Shown here: piece after piece, positions 25,630-33,026 of the stretch
Position numbering within the stretch: the stretch's first letter is position 1
Layout of the letters: each line of letters starts with the position of its first letter
Virus record (IMG/VR): IMGVR_UViG_3300042331_000508
Coordinates: 1 to 64,000 of that record
Strand: one strand, 5' to 3'
DNA: 64,000 nt
Origin: a virus
Position numbers and translations under genes: made by a program
The notes under the pieces: generated by a model
Database searches by the model: none
What the model saw: the letters and a program-made list of their open reading frames with translations, nothing else
What the model was told of the DNA's origin: nothing

Positions 25630-26506
25630 TAAAAGTCACCCTGGAACAATGAAAGCAAAGATGCTCCAAGTCCAAGCGTTCGAAAAACAAACCCCATTGC
25701 CGCGAGGGCTGGAAGGGAAATTCGAAGGCGGGCTTTTTGCTGCGGACAATTTCTGCGCAAAGCGGTTTGATCACGGCGGGCATCGGAATGGCATAAGCTT
25801 TTTTGCGCCCGCCTTTGGGCGAGGAAAAATCAATCGTGCCCATGGCCATGTTGATTTGTCGCGGGGCAAGTCGCGTCTCGCGCAATCGACATCCGGTCGC
25901 CATGGCAATCGCCCAGCTGCGCTGCATCCACAGCGGCTCGTTGACCAGCGCGGCCTCGATCCGGCGCTGCTCCTCGATGGTAATCTCGGGTTTCTCGGCG
26001 GGGTCCTCTTTCCGCAGCTTAAGCCCATCCAAAGTATTTTTGTCGGCCATTTCTCGCGCTACGGCTTGGCTCATGATCGTCTTCAGAAGCTTGATCTCGG
26101 CGATGGCCGTATTCCGACTGATCGGCTTGCCGGAACGAGGGCGCGCGTGTTCCATACGCCATTCAAGGTAGTCCTGACCGTGTTCGTGCCGCAGGGCTTG
26201 GGGATGCCCAATCTTTCGGAGGGCCAAAAATCGGGCCAAGTGTCGCCAGCGAAGTTCGTAGCACTCCAGGGTTTTTCCAGTGGCCGTAGCGCGCAGCCAC
26301 TTCGGAACCCAGATCCATCCATCGGAGAGCTTGAGCGGCTTGCTCTGGGCCTCAAGGTAGCTTCGCTCGGCGACGAGGATCTTGGCCTTCTTGGTGTCGG
26401 CCGCGTTGTCGTGCCGCAGTCCGGTGTTCTCACAGCGCCACACACCCTCAATGCGGGTGCGCAGCTGCCAAAAGGGGGAGCGTGCGCGGCGATAAAGCGA
26501 GGCCAT
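25391..26506 (-). CDS. int: Tyrosine recombinase, phage integrase
   Basis: 371 residues from ATG 26506 (an upstream in-frame GTG at 26557 is less likely because it would cover the arm repeats). N-terminal arm/core-binding part to about residue 170, catalytic domain after it: Arg207 in TGCRLRE, Lys235/236 region, His286 and Arg289 in CFHCSRV, His312 in VNHAS and the nucleophile candidate Tyr321 in IHRIYQRV. All key residues are present. It is followed on its 5' side by repeats and tRNA-like cores, as for a tRNA-targeting integrase. Confidence 0.9.
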   Translation of the reverse strand: MASLYRRARSPFWQLRTRIEGVWRCENTGLRHDNAADTKKAKILVAERSYLEAQSKPLKLSDGWIWVPKWLRATATGKTLECYELRWRHLARFLALRKIGHPQALRHEHGQDYLEWRMEHARPRSGKPISRNTAIAEIKLLKTIMSQAVAREMADKNTLDGLKLRKEDPAEKPEITIEEQRRIEAALVNEPLWMQRSWAIAMATGCRLRETRLAPRQINMAMGTIDFSSPKGGRKKAYAIPMPAVIKPLCAEIVRSKKPAFEFPFQPSRQWGLFFERLDLEHLCFHCSRVTFITRLAREGAPLAVAMRLVNHASTAIHRIYQRVRLDDLGGWADRVSPPAPCATEENLPAKSTARPSGSRASSPKSARSRS

Positions 26507-26513
26507 GGCGAAA

Positions 26514-26536
26514 GTGTAGCAAAGTTGTGTAGCAAA
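26514..26536. repeat. Integrase arm-type repeats, left pair
   Basis: Two direct copies of GTGTAGCAAA (26514-26523 and 26527-26536), 13 bp apart, just upstream of the integrase start. Further copies occur at 26667 (GTGTAGCAAG), 26768 and 26790, with a GTGAAGCAAA variant at 26645. This layout suits arm-binding sites of a tyrosine integrase. Confidence 0.6.
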
Positions 26537-26608
26537 CTGCAACCCGCGCGACCCCATTTCTCTGTGTAAAATCCATGATAAACCGCATAAAAAACAGCAA
26601 ACCTATAG

Positions 26609-26640
26609 CGTCGGTTCGATTCCGACCCTCGCCTCCCTCT
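26609..26640 (+). other. tRNA 3'-end-like core (att site), copy 1
   Basis: Contains GGTTCGATTCC (T-loop and stem) followed by GACCCTCGCCTCC, which looks like the T-arm and acceptor 3' strand of a tRNA gene. There is no D-arm or anticodon arm upstream, so it is not a tRNA. Candidate crossover core. Confidence 0.6.
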
Positions 26641-26731
26641 GTTAGTGAAGCAAAAACAGGGGGAGAGTGTAGCAAGTCGAAAAACCCCGCGAAATCAGCG
26701 GCTTCAGGCAGCTTTCCCGCAACACCCATAA

Positions 26732-26763
26732 CGTCGGTTCGATTCCGACCCTCGCCTGCCTCT
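26732..26763 (+). other. tRNA 3'-end-like core (att site), copy 2
   Basis: 31 of 32 bases identical to the copy 123 bp upstream (C to G near the end), and similarity continues for another 20 bp into an arm repeat. One of the two is presumably the working core; the other may be a duplicate from aberrant recombination or a functional second site. Confidence 0.6.
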
Positions 26764-26767
26764 AATA

Positions 26768-26799
26768 GTGTAGCAAAAAGAGGCCGCAAGTGTAGCAAA
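26768..26799. repeat. Integrase arm-type repeats, right pair
   Basis: Two exact GTGTAGCAAA decamers at 26768-26777 and 26790-26799, 22 bp apart, same orientation as the left pair. Confidence 0.55.
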
Positions 26800-26819
26800 C
26801 CTCGCTGGAGGTGGGGCCG

Positions 26820-26996
26820 GTGAAGGACCCGCGCCGCCATTGGCTTTTGGCCGTTCAGCGCATGATGGCAGAGACCCGCCTGCCTTTCCGCGAGTGCTGC
26901 CGCCGGATAGGTCATCGAGGCGGCTTGGCGGCTTCTGCGCGCCAGAAGGCCGTGAACGCACGCCGCACGAAAGAGGAGGCCATGCGACTGTCTTGA
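26820..26996 (+). CDS. Small basic protein, first gene of early operon
   Basis: 58 residues from GTG 26820 with GGAGG nine bases upstream. Arg-rich with several His/Cys (RECCRRIGHRGG), possibly nucleic-acid binding. Its stop overlaps the next start (TGATG). Homology unknown. Confidence 0.5.
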   Translation: MKDPRRHWLLAVQRMMAETRLPFRECCRRIGHRGGLAASARQKAVNARRTKEEAMRLS

Positions 26997-27664
26997 TGGA
27001 CGCAGACGCTCACATGCTGGAGTGGCTGGATTCCCTCGACACGTGGGAGAGGGCGGTGGCCCTTGGTCGCCATGTTGAGTGGGAGCAGCTTTCTTCATCG
27101 GAGAAGTTGCGGATCATTCGATTTGAACACTCTTCTGAGCTGACTGGGGATCAGGACGATGCCGCGAATCTCTGCATGGCGTCCTACTCGGTGAATTTCG
27201 CCGAAATTGTGGATTGTGAGGCGGATCACTGGCAGGAGGAGTTTGATCTGGCAAGGGACGAAGCGGAGGCTTTTGCCAAGATAGAGTCCGATTGGCGGGC
27301 GGCGGACTATGAGCGCCATACGCAAGACATTGTCAGAAGCATCGCCGAAATCGCTTCGGCGCCGGCCAACATGCGCGTGCAGTGCGTGGCTCTCGCTTTC
27401 GCTTTAGGGCACGCGCCCGTTTACCTCAAAATTCGAGAGGGCACGCCGGGGCATTACCTTTACCGAGAGGTCGTGTGCAATACGCAGAGCGAGGCAGCGC
27501 TCGCTCTCAACACTTCGCGCCAAAATCTGAACAAGGAAGTTCAGCGGCATTGCCGTCGTTACGGCATCAAGCATGGCGTTCATCTCAAAAGTCCGGAGGC
27601 GCGCGCAAGCTTTTCGGTAGCGCAAGCGGCCAATCACTGGAGGCACCGCAGCTATGCTGTATAA
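26996..27664 (+). CDS. Early-region protein with C-terminal HTH-like segment
   Basis: 222 residues from ATG 26996. Acidic helical N-terminal two thirds; near residue 165 the sequence SEAALALNTSRQNLNKEV reads like a helix-turn-helix (AALALN turn SRQNLNKEV), followed by basic residues. May be an early regulator or replication accessory; no family recognised. Confidence 0.5.
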   Translation: MDADAHMLEWLDSLDTWERAVALGRHVEWEQLSSSEKLRIIRFEHSSELTGDQDDAANLCMASYSVNFAEIVDCEADHWQEEFDLARDEAEAFAKIESDWRAADYERHTQDIVRSIAEIASAPANMRVQCVALAFALGHAPVYLKIREGTPGHYLYREVVCNTQSEAALALNTSRQNLNKEVQRHCRRYGIKHGVHLKSPEARASFSVAQAANHWRHRSYAV

Positions 27665-28022
27665 ATACGACTCCAGGCACGCGGAGAAGGTCCAGCAGGC
27701 GATGCGCCAGCTGGGGTTTGGCTCCGCCCTTGCGGAGGAGCTTGTCGCCTCTCACGAGCTAAAATTGGAAGCAGAGGCCCGCAGTCACGATGCTTGGGTC
27801 TTGGGCAAGCTGCTCCGCCGCCTTTGTGAAGTCGAAGAGCCAAAGCTTGTGGCGCTCTCGATGATCGTCGTTCTCAGCGGCTACCAAAAACTTTTTGCCG
27901 GTTCGCGTTTGCTCATTGGAGTTGACGCCATCGCCAGCCACTACGGCGTGAGTAAGGCCGACCTGATGCAGGAAATCTCATTAAGCGCCCACTTTTTGGA
28001 GCGCCCAGTTCCCAATTTATGA
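27654..28022 (+). CDS. Early-region protein, unknown function
   Basis: 122 residues, overlapping its upstream neighbour by 11 bases and the next gene by ATGA. Helical; the segment VDAIASHYGVSKADLMQEI could be an HTH. No family recognised. Confidence 0.45.
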   Translation: MLYKYDSRHAEKVQQAMRQLGFGSALAEELVASHELKLEAEARSHDAWVLGKLLRRLCEVEEPKLVALSMIVVLSGYQKLFAGSRLLIGVDAIASHYGVSKADLMQEISLSAHFLERPVPNL

Positions 28023-28690
28023 CAACGCCCAGTAATACCACAGTCGAACTGGCTCTCGCCGGTTCTCAGTCAAAGTTCGCGCTCACTGAGAGCGGACTTC
28101 AAATCCAAAACGACCTCACTCTGGATGAATACCGACACTTGCTGTCGATGTTCAAGGTGTTTGCGGATCGCTACAACCTCAACTTTGCCGGGGCAATTCG
28201 TTACGGCGAGATGCACTTTGGGACAGCGGCAGTGCAAGACATGCTGGTTCAGTTGGAGTTTCCCCATGTGAAAGTCAGCCGCGCCATGAGCATTGCGGGG
28301 CTGTTGGGAGATCAGCTTGAACTGAAGTTTGAGACCTTCACCGGCCTGACGGACGAGCACTACGCCATTCTTGGCCGTGAGTTCAAAGATCATGAGGAAT
28401 TGGTCGGCAAATGGGCCGGATTAGCGCAGGAGCACCAACTGACGCCGCGCGCGCTGGTGCGCTCCATCGAGAAAGGTGCGGTCGTTACCGATGCCGAGCT
28501 GAAGGGGACCAAGGACAGCACTTTGGCCTATTTCGATGAAATGGAGCTGGCCTTTCGCATGTGGCTGCACCGAGTGGGTGGCGAAGAGCGTGTGCTTGGT
28601 TTGGATAATGAGCACCTGCGCGACCTCTACGGCCATTTCAAGGCGCTGGAGGCATTCATCTTGAAGCTGAAGGAGGCCTGCCATGAGTGA
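28019..28690 (+). CDS. Early-region helical protein, unknown function
   Basis: 223 residues. Segments such as LTLDEYRHLLSMFKVFADRYNLNFAGAI and LTPRALVRSIEKG suggest a DNA- or protein-interaction role in replication control, but I do not recognise the family. It is followed with overlap by two very small genes. Confidence 0.5.
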   Translation: MTTPSNTTVELALAGSQSKFALTESGLQIQNDLTLDEYRHLLSMFKVFADRYNLNFAGAIRYGEMHFGTAAVQDMLVQLEFPHVKVSRAMSIAGLLGDQLELKFETFTGLTDEHYAILGREFKDHEELVGKWAGLAQEHQLTPRALVRSIEKGAVVTDAELKGTKDSTLAYFDEMELAFRMWLHRVGGEERVLGLDNEHLRDLYGHFKALEAFILKLKEACHE

Positions 28691-28898
28691 GTTGCAAAAC
28701 TATCATTTTGAGTCAGCGGCCGAATTTGCCGTCGTTAGAGAGTTCATCCGAACAACAGTCGATTTGGTAAGAACGCCTGAAGCAATTCGTGCCGCCGCGC
28801 GTGCTGTCGACGGAAAGCAGAACTTTTCCGACGAACAAAAACGCTATGCCAAGGATTTTCTGGAGGCGGCAGCGCAACTTATTCAAGAGCAGCCCTAA
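28683..28898 (+). CDS. Small helical early protein
   Basis: 71 residues, overlap of 8 bases with the preceding gene. Helical and acidic, no motif. Stop and next start overlap at base 28898 (TAATG). Confidence 0.45.
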   Translation: MSELQNYHFESAAEFAVVREFIRTTVDLVRTPEAIRAAARAVDGKQNFSDEQKRYAKDFLEAAAQLIQEQP

Positions 28899-29110
28899 TG
28901 AAGCGCAATCCAGACGACCTCATCGGTATAGCGTCGAGAGTTGCCGCCCTGCGCGCAGCGGAGCGGCGTTTGCCAGAGGTGTCCTTTGACGGCTTAGACA
29001 CAGAAGATTCGGATCGAATTTTGCAAGCTGGTAAGGCCGCTGCTGCGGCTGAAATACGCGCTCTCCTGCGCGAGGCCAACGATCAATGGGAAAAAGAGTT
29101 TGCCAACTAA
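28898..29110 (+). CDS. Small helical early protein
   Basis: 70 residues. Ala/Arg/Glu-rich helices, no motif. It overlaps the HNH-like gene downstream by 11 bases. Confidence 0.45.
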   Translation: MKRNPDDLIGIASRVAALRAAERRLPEVSFDGLDTEDSDRILQAGKAAAAAEIRALLREANDQWEKEFAN

Positions 29111-29705
29111 AATCACCCCCCGCGCCGATCACATCGTATTCTATCTGAGTGGCTTTGAATGCTGCGCGGATAGTGTCGATTCTCAGCTAGTCAGCGAAGG
29201 CAAATGGCAGCTATGGAAACATGGCATAGTAAATGCGGTTTCCAAGCGGTTGCTGGCAAAGGAGATTACCGGTTATAGATCGCTAAGCTATATTAATGGA
29301 GATAAGCTTGATCTGCGCCGTCGCAATTTAAGGAATGCCAAAACTGCCTTCTGGCGCGCGCAGTGCGCTATCCGATCAAAGGCCAAAGTTGCTTTTTGTC
29401 TAAACAGAATGCGCTGGATTGTGCGCCGACAAGTCAGCGGCGTTCGCTTGTGGAAATCGTGCAAAAGCGAGGCGGAAGCCAAGGCGTATGCGCACATTTT
29501 TTCCGCTGTTGGGGCTGCTGAACTCAGCAAAAACAAACGGCGATCGTGTTTGGACGAGCAGTTCATGTGGCTACATGAAGATATATCTCAACACATAGTG
29601 CAACGGTGTGAAAGCAAGGTCGAAATAGCACAAAAAGCATTTGCCGCCGGTGTGTTGGCCCGGGACATCATTGGTAAACGTAACGCGGAGGCTTTATGCG
29701 TGTAA
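29100..29705 (+). CDS. HNH/AP2-type endonuclease-like protein, degenerate active site
   Basis: 201 residues from TTG 29100. INGDKLDLRRRNLRNA around residues 62-77 is the core of HNH_3 homing-type nucleases (INGxKxDNRxxNLR), but the metal-binding His that normally precedes it (HIN) is Tyr here (SYIN). Residues about 100-140 (RMRWIVRRQVSGVRLWKSC then SEAEAKAYA) look like an AP2 DNA-binding domain. Perhaps DNA-binding without cleavage. It lies directly before the primase. Confidence 0.65.
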   Translation: MPTKITPRADHIVFYLSGFECCADSVDSQLVSEGKWQLWKHGIVNAVSKRLLAKEITGYRSLSYINGDKLDLRRRNLRNAKTAFWRAQCAIRSKAKVAFCLNRMRWIVRRQVSGVRLWKSCKSEAEAKAYAHIFSAVGAAELSKNKRRSCLDEQFMWLHEDISQHIVQRCESKVEIAQKAFAAGVLARDIIGKRNAEALCV

Positions 29706-30766
29706 GTGAAAGACTTGCAGAGCTAAAGCGAAGAGTGAGCCTGCGCGATATCTTGGTAAGAGATAATGTTCAGATTCGGCGCGCAGGTGGGTCGCGCTAT
29801 GCCGCGCTGTGTCCATTTCATCAAGAACGGACGCCTTCATTTTACATTTTTAGCACACACGCTGGCGATCGCTATAAGTGTTTTGGCTGTGGAGCAAGCG
29901 GCGATGTTTTTGACTATTGGATGCAAACCAGGAACAAAAGCTTGGCTGAAGCTGAAAACGAACTTTGTTCAAGCGAGGGCATCCCCCAGTCGCAAAGAAC
30001 ATTAAAACCAGTGCCCCTTGCGCAAGATGTGGTTGGGCCCTTGACGGGTCGCGCTTTGGATATTTGGGAGGAGGGGGTCAAATACTTAGCGCGTTCCGAG
30101 AGCGATCAAATTCGCATCGCCGAGTGGCGCGGTTTTGAGCCCACGACTATTGCGGCCATGGCAGGGTTTGGTTTGATGGCCATGCCAATATATCGAGGCA
30201 CAAGGAGTGAAGCTTTTGCCGTAAATATTCCCAATGACAGCGGCATATATTTGGCGGGCTATCACGTTCATACACCTAATCTAAAGGGCAGATATCGTTT
30301 TGAGCCCCAAGGTATAGGCTCGTGGCCATTTGTCATCGGCAACATCACGGAGTGCCATGCGTTAGTAATTTTGGAAGGGCAGTGGGATGCTATCGCTTTT
30401 TGGGATGCCATTGGCGCACACGATGAGCCAATTAACGGCGTTGCGATTGTTGGGGTAAGGGGGGCAAGTTCGTGGCGCAAGCTACTCGATTATGATTGGT
30501 CGCAAGAAGTGCAGGCCTTCGTATTTGCCGATGGGGATGAGGCGGGGATTCAGTGGTCTGAGCCGGACTCATTAAGCGGCGCGCTCAATCTTCGCTGTCG
30601 CGCGCTTCACTTTTTTACCTATGAGCAGGGGGAAGACGGCGTGAAAGATTTTAACGATTGGATAAAAAAGGATTGGGGCGTCGATGCCTGTGTTCTTCGC
30701 GAATTCATGCGCGAAAAATACAAATCGGGACTACAAACAAGGAGGCGCAAGTGGCAGAAAAAGTAA
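29696..30766 (+). CDS. DnaG-like primase (CHC2 zinc finger plus Toprim)
   Basis: 356 residues. N-terminal CHC2-type finger: CPFHQERTPSFYIF ... YKCFGCGASGDVFDYWM (residues about 39-80). Toprim domain: LVILEGQWDAIAFWD (acidic Glu) around residues 222-236 and VFADGDEAG around 278-286. This is enough for primer synthesis; no helicase domain is fused. The SF3 helicase follows with overlap, making a primase-helicase pair like phage/plasmid P4-type systems. Confidence 0.85.
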   Translation: MRVSERLAELKRRVSLRDILVRDNVQIRRAGGSRYAALCPFHQERTPSFYIFSTHAGDRYKCFGCGASGDVFDYWMQTRNKSLAEAENELCSSEGIPQSQRTLKPVPLAQDVVGPLTGRALDIWEEGVKYLARSESDQIRIAEWRGFEPTTIAAMAGFGLMAMPIYRGTRSEAFAVNIPNDSGIYLAGYHVHTPNLKGRYRFEPQGIGSWPFVIGNITECHALVILEGQWDAIAFWDAIGAHDEPINGVAIVGVRGASSWRKLLDYDWSQEVQAFVFADGDEAGIQWSEPDSLSGALNLRCRALHFFTYEQGEDGVKDFNDWIKKDWGVDACVLREFMREKYKSGLQTRRRKWQKK

Positions 30767-32091
30767 AGCCGAGGGGCAAAAATCCCCTTATTCAGATTAC
30801 TGGTGCAGGCAAGGATCGCTTTGACGAATCAAAGGTGTATCAGTCGCTTATGCTCAAGATCCCGCCAATCCTTGTGTATGAAGATGATTGGTATAAGTAT
30901 GATGGCAAAGCTTGGAGGCCTACAAGGCGTAAGGCCTACAGCAAGGATGCGATGCAAGTGCTTCCTTTGGCCTTCCGCACTGCGCGATTGGCTGGCAATT
31001 TACTTAATCACGTAGAAGCCAATAATCAGCTTAAGGAGGAGCAACTCCTTGGTGCGGTAAAGATGGATCAAGGTGCAGTTTGGATCAACGTGAATAATGG
31101 AGTGCTGCGAGTCACATCTGCCGATGTTCAATTGCATCCACACAATCCCGATTATTTATTCACCGGTTGCCTTCCCTCCTCTTGGGTGCCCAATGTCGAA
31201 TCGGACACCTTCCAAGAAGCTTTAAAAAACATTTTGCATGGGCCGAAAGATATTGCTTTGTTGCAGTGGTTTGCGGGCTATTGCCTGTATCCTGATTGCA
31301 AGCAGCACGAAGTATTTTTGATATGCTACGGTCCGGGCGGCACCGGAAAAAGCACGTTGGCAGAAGGCATTGTCGCAGCTTTTGACGATGACGTTTTGGT
31401 TAGAAAGCTTTCTTTAAATCAAATATGCAGTTCTGGCCCAGGTAGCTATTCTCTGCCAACACTTGAGAGAGCGATGATTAACCTTGGAACTGAGCTAGAC
31501 ACAGTTGAGGTAGATGAGTCTGGAACTTTTAAACAGTTAATTTCCGGCGAGAGCATTGTAGCCAGAAGTATTTACGGCAAGCCATTTACAATGAAAAGCA
31601 CATGTAAGCATTGGTTTTTGTCCAATGTTATGCCCCGATTTAAACACGGCACCGATGCAGAGCTGCGGCGCGCTCGTTTTCTTTCTTTTGCAAAAAAACC
31701 TTCAGTGTTGGACCGACAATTGAAGGACAAGCTCATCTTGCAAAAAGATGCAATTCTGGCTTGGGCTGTTTATGGCCTTCAGGCCATTCTTGATGGGATT
31801 GAAGCTCCGCATGGCGGCACGGAAAGCACCAATATCATGAGGAGGTTTCAAACTTCAAACGACCCCGTGCAGTGCTTTGTTTCTGAAATGTGTGAATTCG
31901 GCCCCTATGAAGAAACAAAGGATGCAGTCATGGAAGCATTTGGCCAATATCTTGATGCCAACCAGTTTGGCCACAAAACAAGAGAGTATTTCTTTCGCGC
32001 CTTGTATGAGCGTAATCCAGATATTCAAGTGCATCGCTATCGCAATCGCAGCCCAGAATACTACCTGCAAGGAATTCGCCTCAAACCCTAG
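30751..32091 (+). CDS. SF3 helicase (phage/plasmid primase P4 family, D5-like)
   Basis: 446 residues from GTG 30751, chosen because GGAGG lies at 30741-30745. N-terminal D5_N-like domain; Walker A GPGGTGKST near residues 194-202; Walker B-like and sensor region (INLGTELD); LSNVMPRFKHGTDAELRRRARF-like motif C/arginine finger area with SNVMPRF. This is the ring helicase that would unwind the phage origin. Works with the primase immediately upstream. Confidence 0.85.
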   Translation: MAEKVKPRGKNPLIQITGAGKDRFDESKVYQSLMLKIPPILVYEDDWYKYDGKAWRPTRRKAYSKDAMQVLPLAFRTARLAGNLLNHVEANNQLKEEQLLGAVKMDQGAVWINVNNGVLRVTSADVQLHPHNPDYLFTGCLPSSWVPNVESDTFQEALKNILHGPKDIALLQWFAGYCLYPDCKQHEVFLICYGPGGTGKSTLAEGIVAAFDDDVLVRKLSLNQICSSGPGSYSLPTLERAMINLGTELDTVEVDESGTFKQLISGESIVARSIYGKPFTMKSTCKHWFLSNVMPRFKHGTDAELRRARFLSFAKKPSVLDRQLKDKLILQKDAILAWAVYGLQAILDGIEAPHGGTESTNIMRRFQTSNDPVQCFVSEMCEFGPYEETKDAVMEAFGQYLDANQFGHKTREYFFRALYERNPDIQVHRYRNRSPEYYLQGIRLKP

Positions 32092-32402
32092 GCAAGCTAT
32101 CTCCTTGCGATCCTCTTAAGAACGCAAATCTTCAGTAGAATCTGATGACACGTGTATCATATTTGCCTAACTTGTCCCAACTTTCCTACCATTTTCCTGT
32201 ATGTTGTTTGAAAACAATGAGTGAACATATATAAGAGAGAGCATAGGGAATTCCTTAGGCGCTTGGGAAAGTTGGGAATAGTTAGAAGCCACCATGGTGG
32301 TTAAGGAATCTATTACCCCTGCAATTCAACAGGTTAGCTGCAAAGCACCCTTACATTAACCCGCGACCAGTGGTTTAGTTGACATGTTAAGTTTAGCAGG
32401 GC
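32092..32402. other. Intergenic control region between replication and packaging genes
   Basis: 311 bp without a gene. It holds a 12-bp inverted repeat TCCCAACTTTCC (32175-32186) and GGAAAGTTGGGA (32266-32277) flanking a promoter candidate, plus a small GGAATTCC palindrome at 32247-32254. AT-rich compared with surroundings. Likely control of terminase/late genes and possibly origin-proximal. Confidence 0.5.
32208..32235 (+). promoter_or_regulatory. Putative promoter upstream of terminase genes
   Basis: TTGAAA at 32208-32213, 16-bp spacer, TATAAG at 32230-32235, in an AT-rich stretch. It lies within the loop defined by the 12-bp inverted repeat at 32175/32266, so a bound dimer or looping protein could control it. 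The transcript would have a leader of about 160 nt before the terminase start. Confidence 0.45.
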
Positions 32403-33026
32403 ATGGAAGAAAATGATCACAAGCCCCCAACTTTGGCCGCCATTGCGGCAGATTGGGGCACCAGCGTTGCCTACGTCTCGCGCATGAAGTCTCAAAAAGG
32501 CTGTCCGGTCCATAGTCTGGAGGCAGCCCGAGCTTGGCGAGCCGAGCGCGCCCGGGGCGGTGTGGGGTTCCGGTCCAAGTTGGTCAGATCAGACGAGCAA
32601 GATGCTCCTCCAGTTCGTTTGCCCCGCCGCAAAAGCCTCAAAGGCATGGAACAAAGTCTGGCAGCGTCAATTGAGATTGAGGAACAGGCCAAGTATCTGG
32701 TTGAGGCAGCGATTGCGGCCGATTCGGTAGAAAAGCTGCCGCTACTCCTCCAGACCTACAACAAGGCGAAGGAAGGTCGCATGGCGTCCGAAAAAATGGT
32801 TTTGGAGATTCAAGAGAAAGCGCGGGTCTTGGTCCCATTGGATGAAGCCCGAGAGATGTTTGCCAAAGGCTGGGGAGCCCTGCTGGCTCGGCTGCGCGGC
32901 CTTCCAACCATTCTGGCCCCCAAGGTCAATCCGCAAGACGATGTGACTGCGGCAGAGATCATCCGTCAGGACATCGAGAGGGCCATTGCTGATGGCCAGA
33001 AAGCCTATGAGCAAGCGCTGGCATGA
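32403..33026 (+). CDS. Terminase small subunit
   Basis: 207 residues. N-terminal HTH-like domain (TLAAIAADWGTSVAYVSRMK then GCPVHSLEAARAWR) like Nu1-type small terminases, a helical middle for oligomerisation, and a C-terminal helical tail overlapping the large subunit gene by about 35 bases. It would recognise the packaging start on phage DNA. Confidence 0.75.
   Translation: MEENDHKPPTLAAIAADWGTSVAYVSRMKSQKGCPVHSLEAARAWRAERARGGVGFRSKLVRSDEQDAPPVRLPRRKSLKGMEQSLAASIEIEEQAKYLVEAAIAADSVEKLPLLLQTYNKAKEGRMASEKMVLEIQEKARVLVPLDEAREMFAKGWGALLARLRGLPTILAPKVNPQDDVTAAEIIRQDIERAIADGQKAYEQALA

Larger units (their letters stand above)
26507..26819. other. attP-like region without genes
   Basis: 313-bp gap. 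It holds two near-identical sequences resembling a tRNA 3' end (26609-26640, 26732-26763) and about six copies of a decamer GTGTAGCAAA or variants on both sides and between. ORFs running through it translate repetitive, non-protein-like sequence. Having arm sites on both sides of the cores next to int suggests attP rather than an integrated attL/attR. Confidence 0.65.

Noticed and set aside
25553-26569. 338-codon plus-strand ORF over the integrase
   Set aside because: Antisense shadow; the minus-strand integrase has all catalytic motifs.
26609-26763. Possible tRNA genes
   Set aside because: Only the T-arm and acceptor strand are present; no D or anticodon arm upstream of either copy.
26575-26823. 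82-codon ORF through the att region
   Set aside because: Its repeats (VRFRPSP twice) are just the translated tRNA-like cores; the sequence is a recombination site.
32379-32384. TTGACA as -35 box for the terminase small subunit
   Set aside because: A matching -10 would fall at or beyond the start codon at 32403; the TTGAAA/TATAAG pair upstream is better placed.
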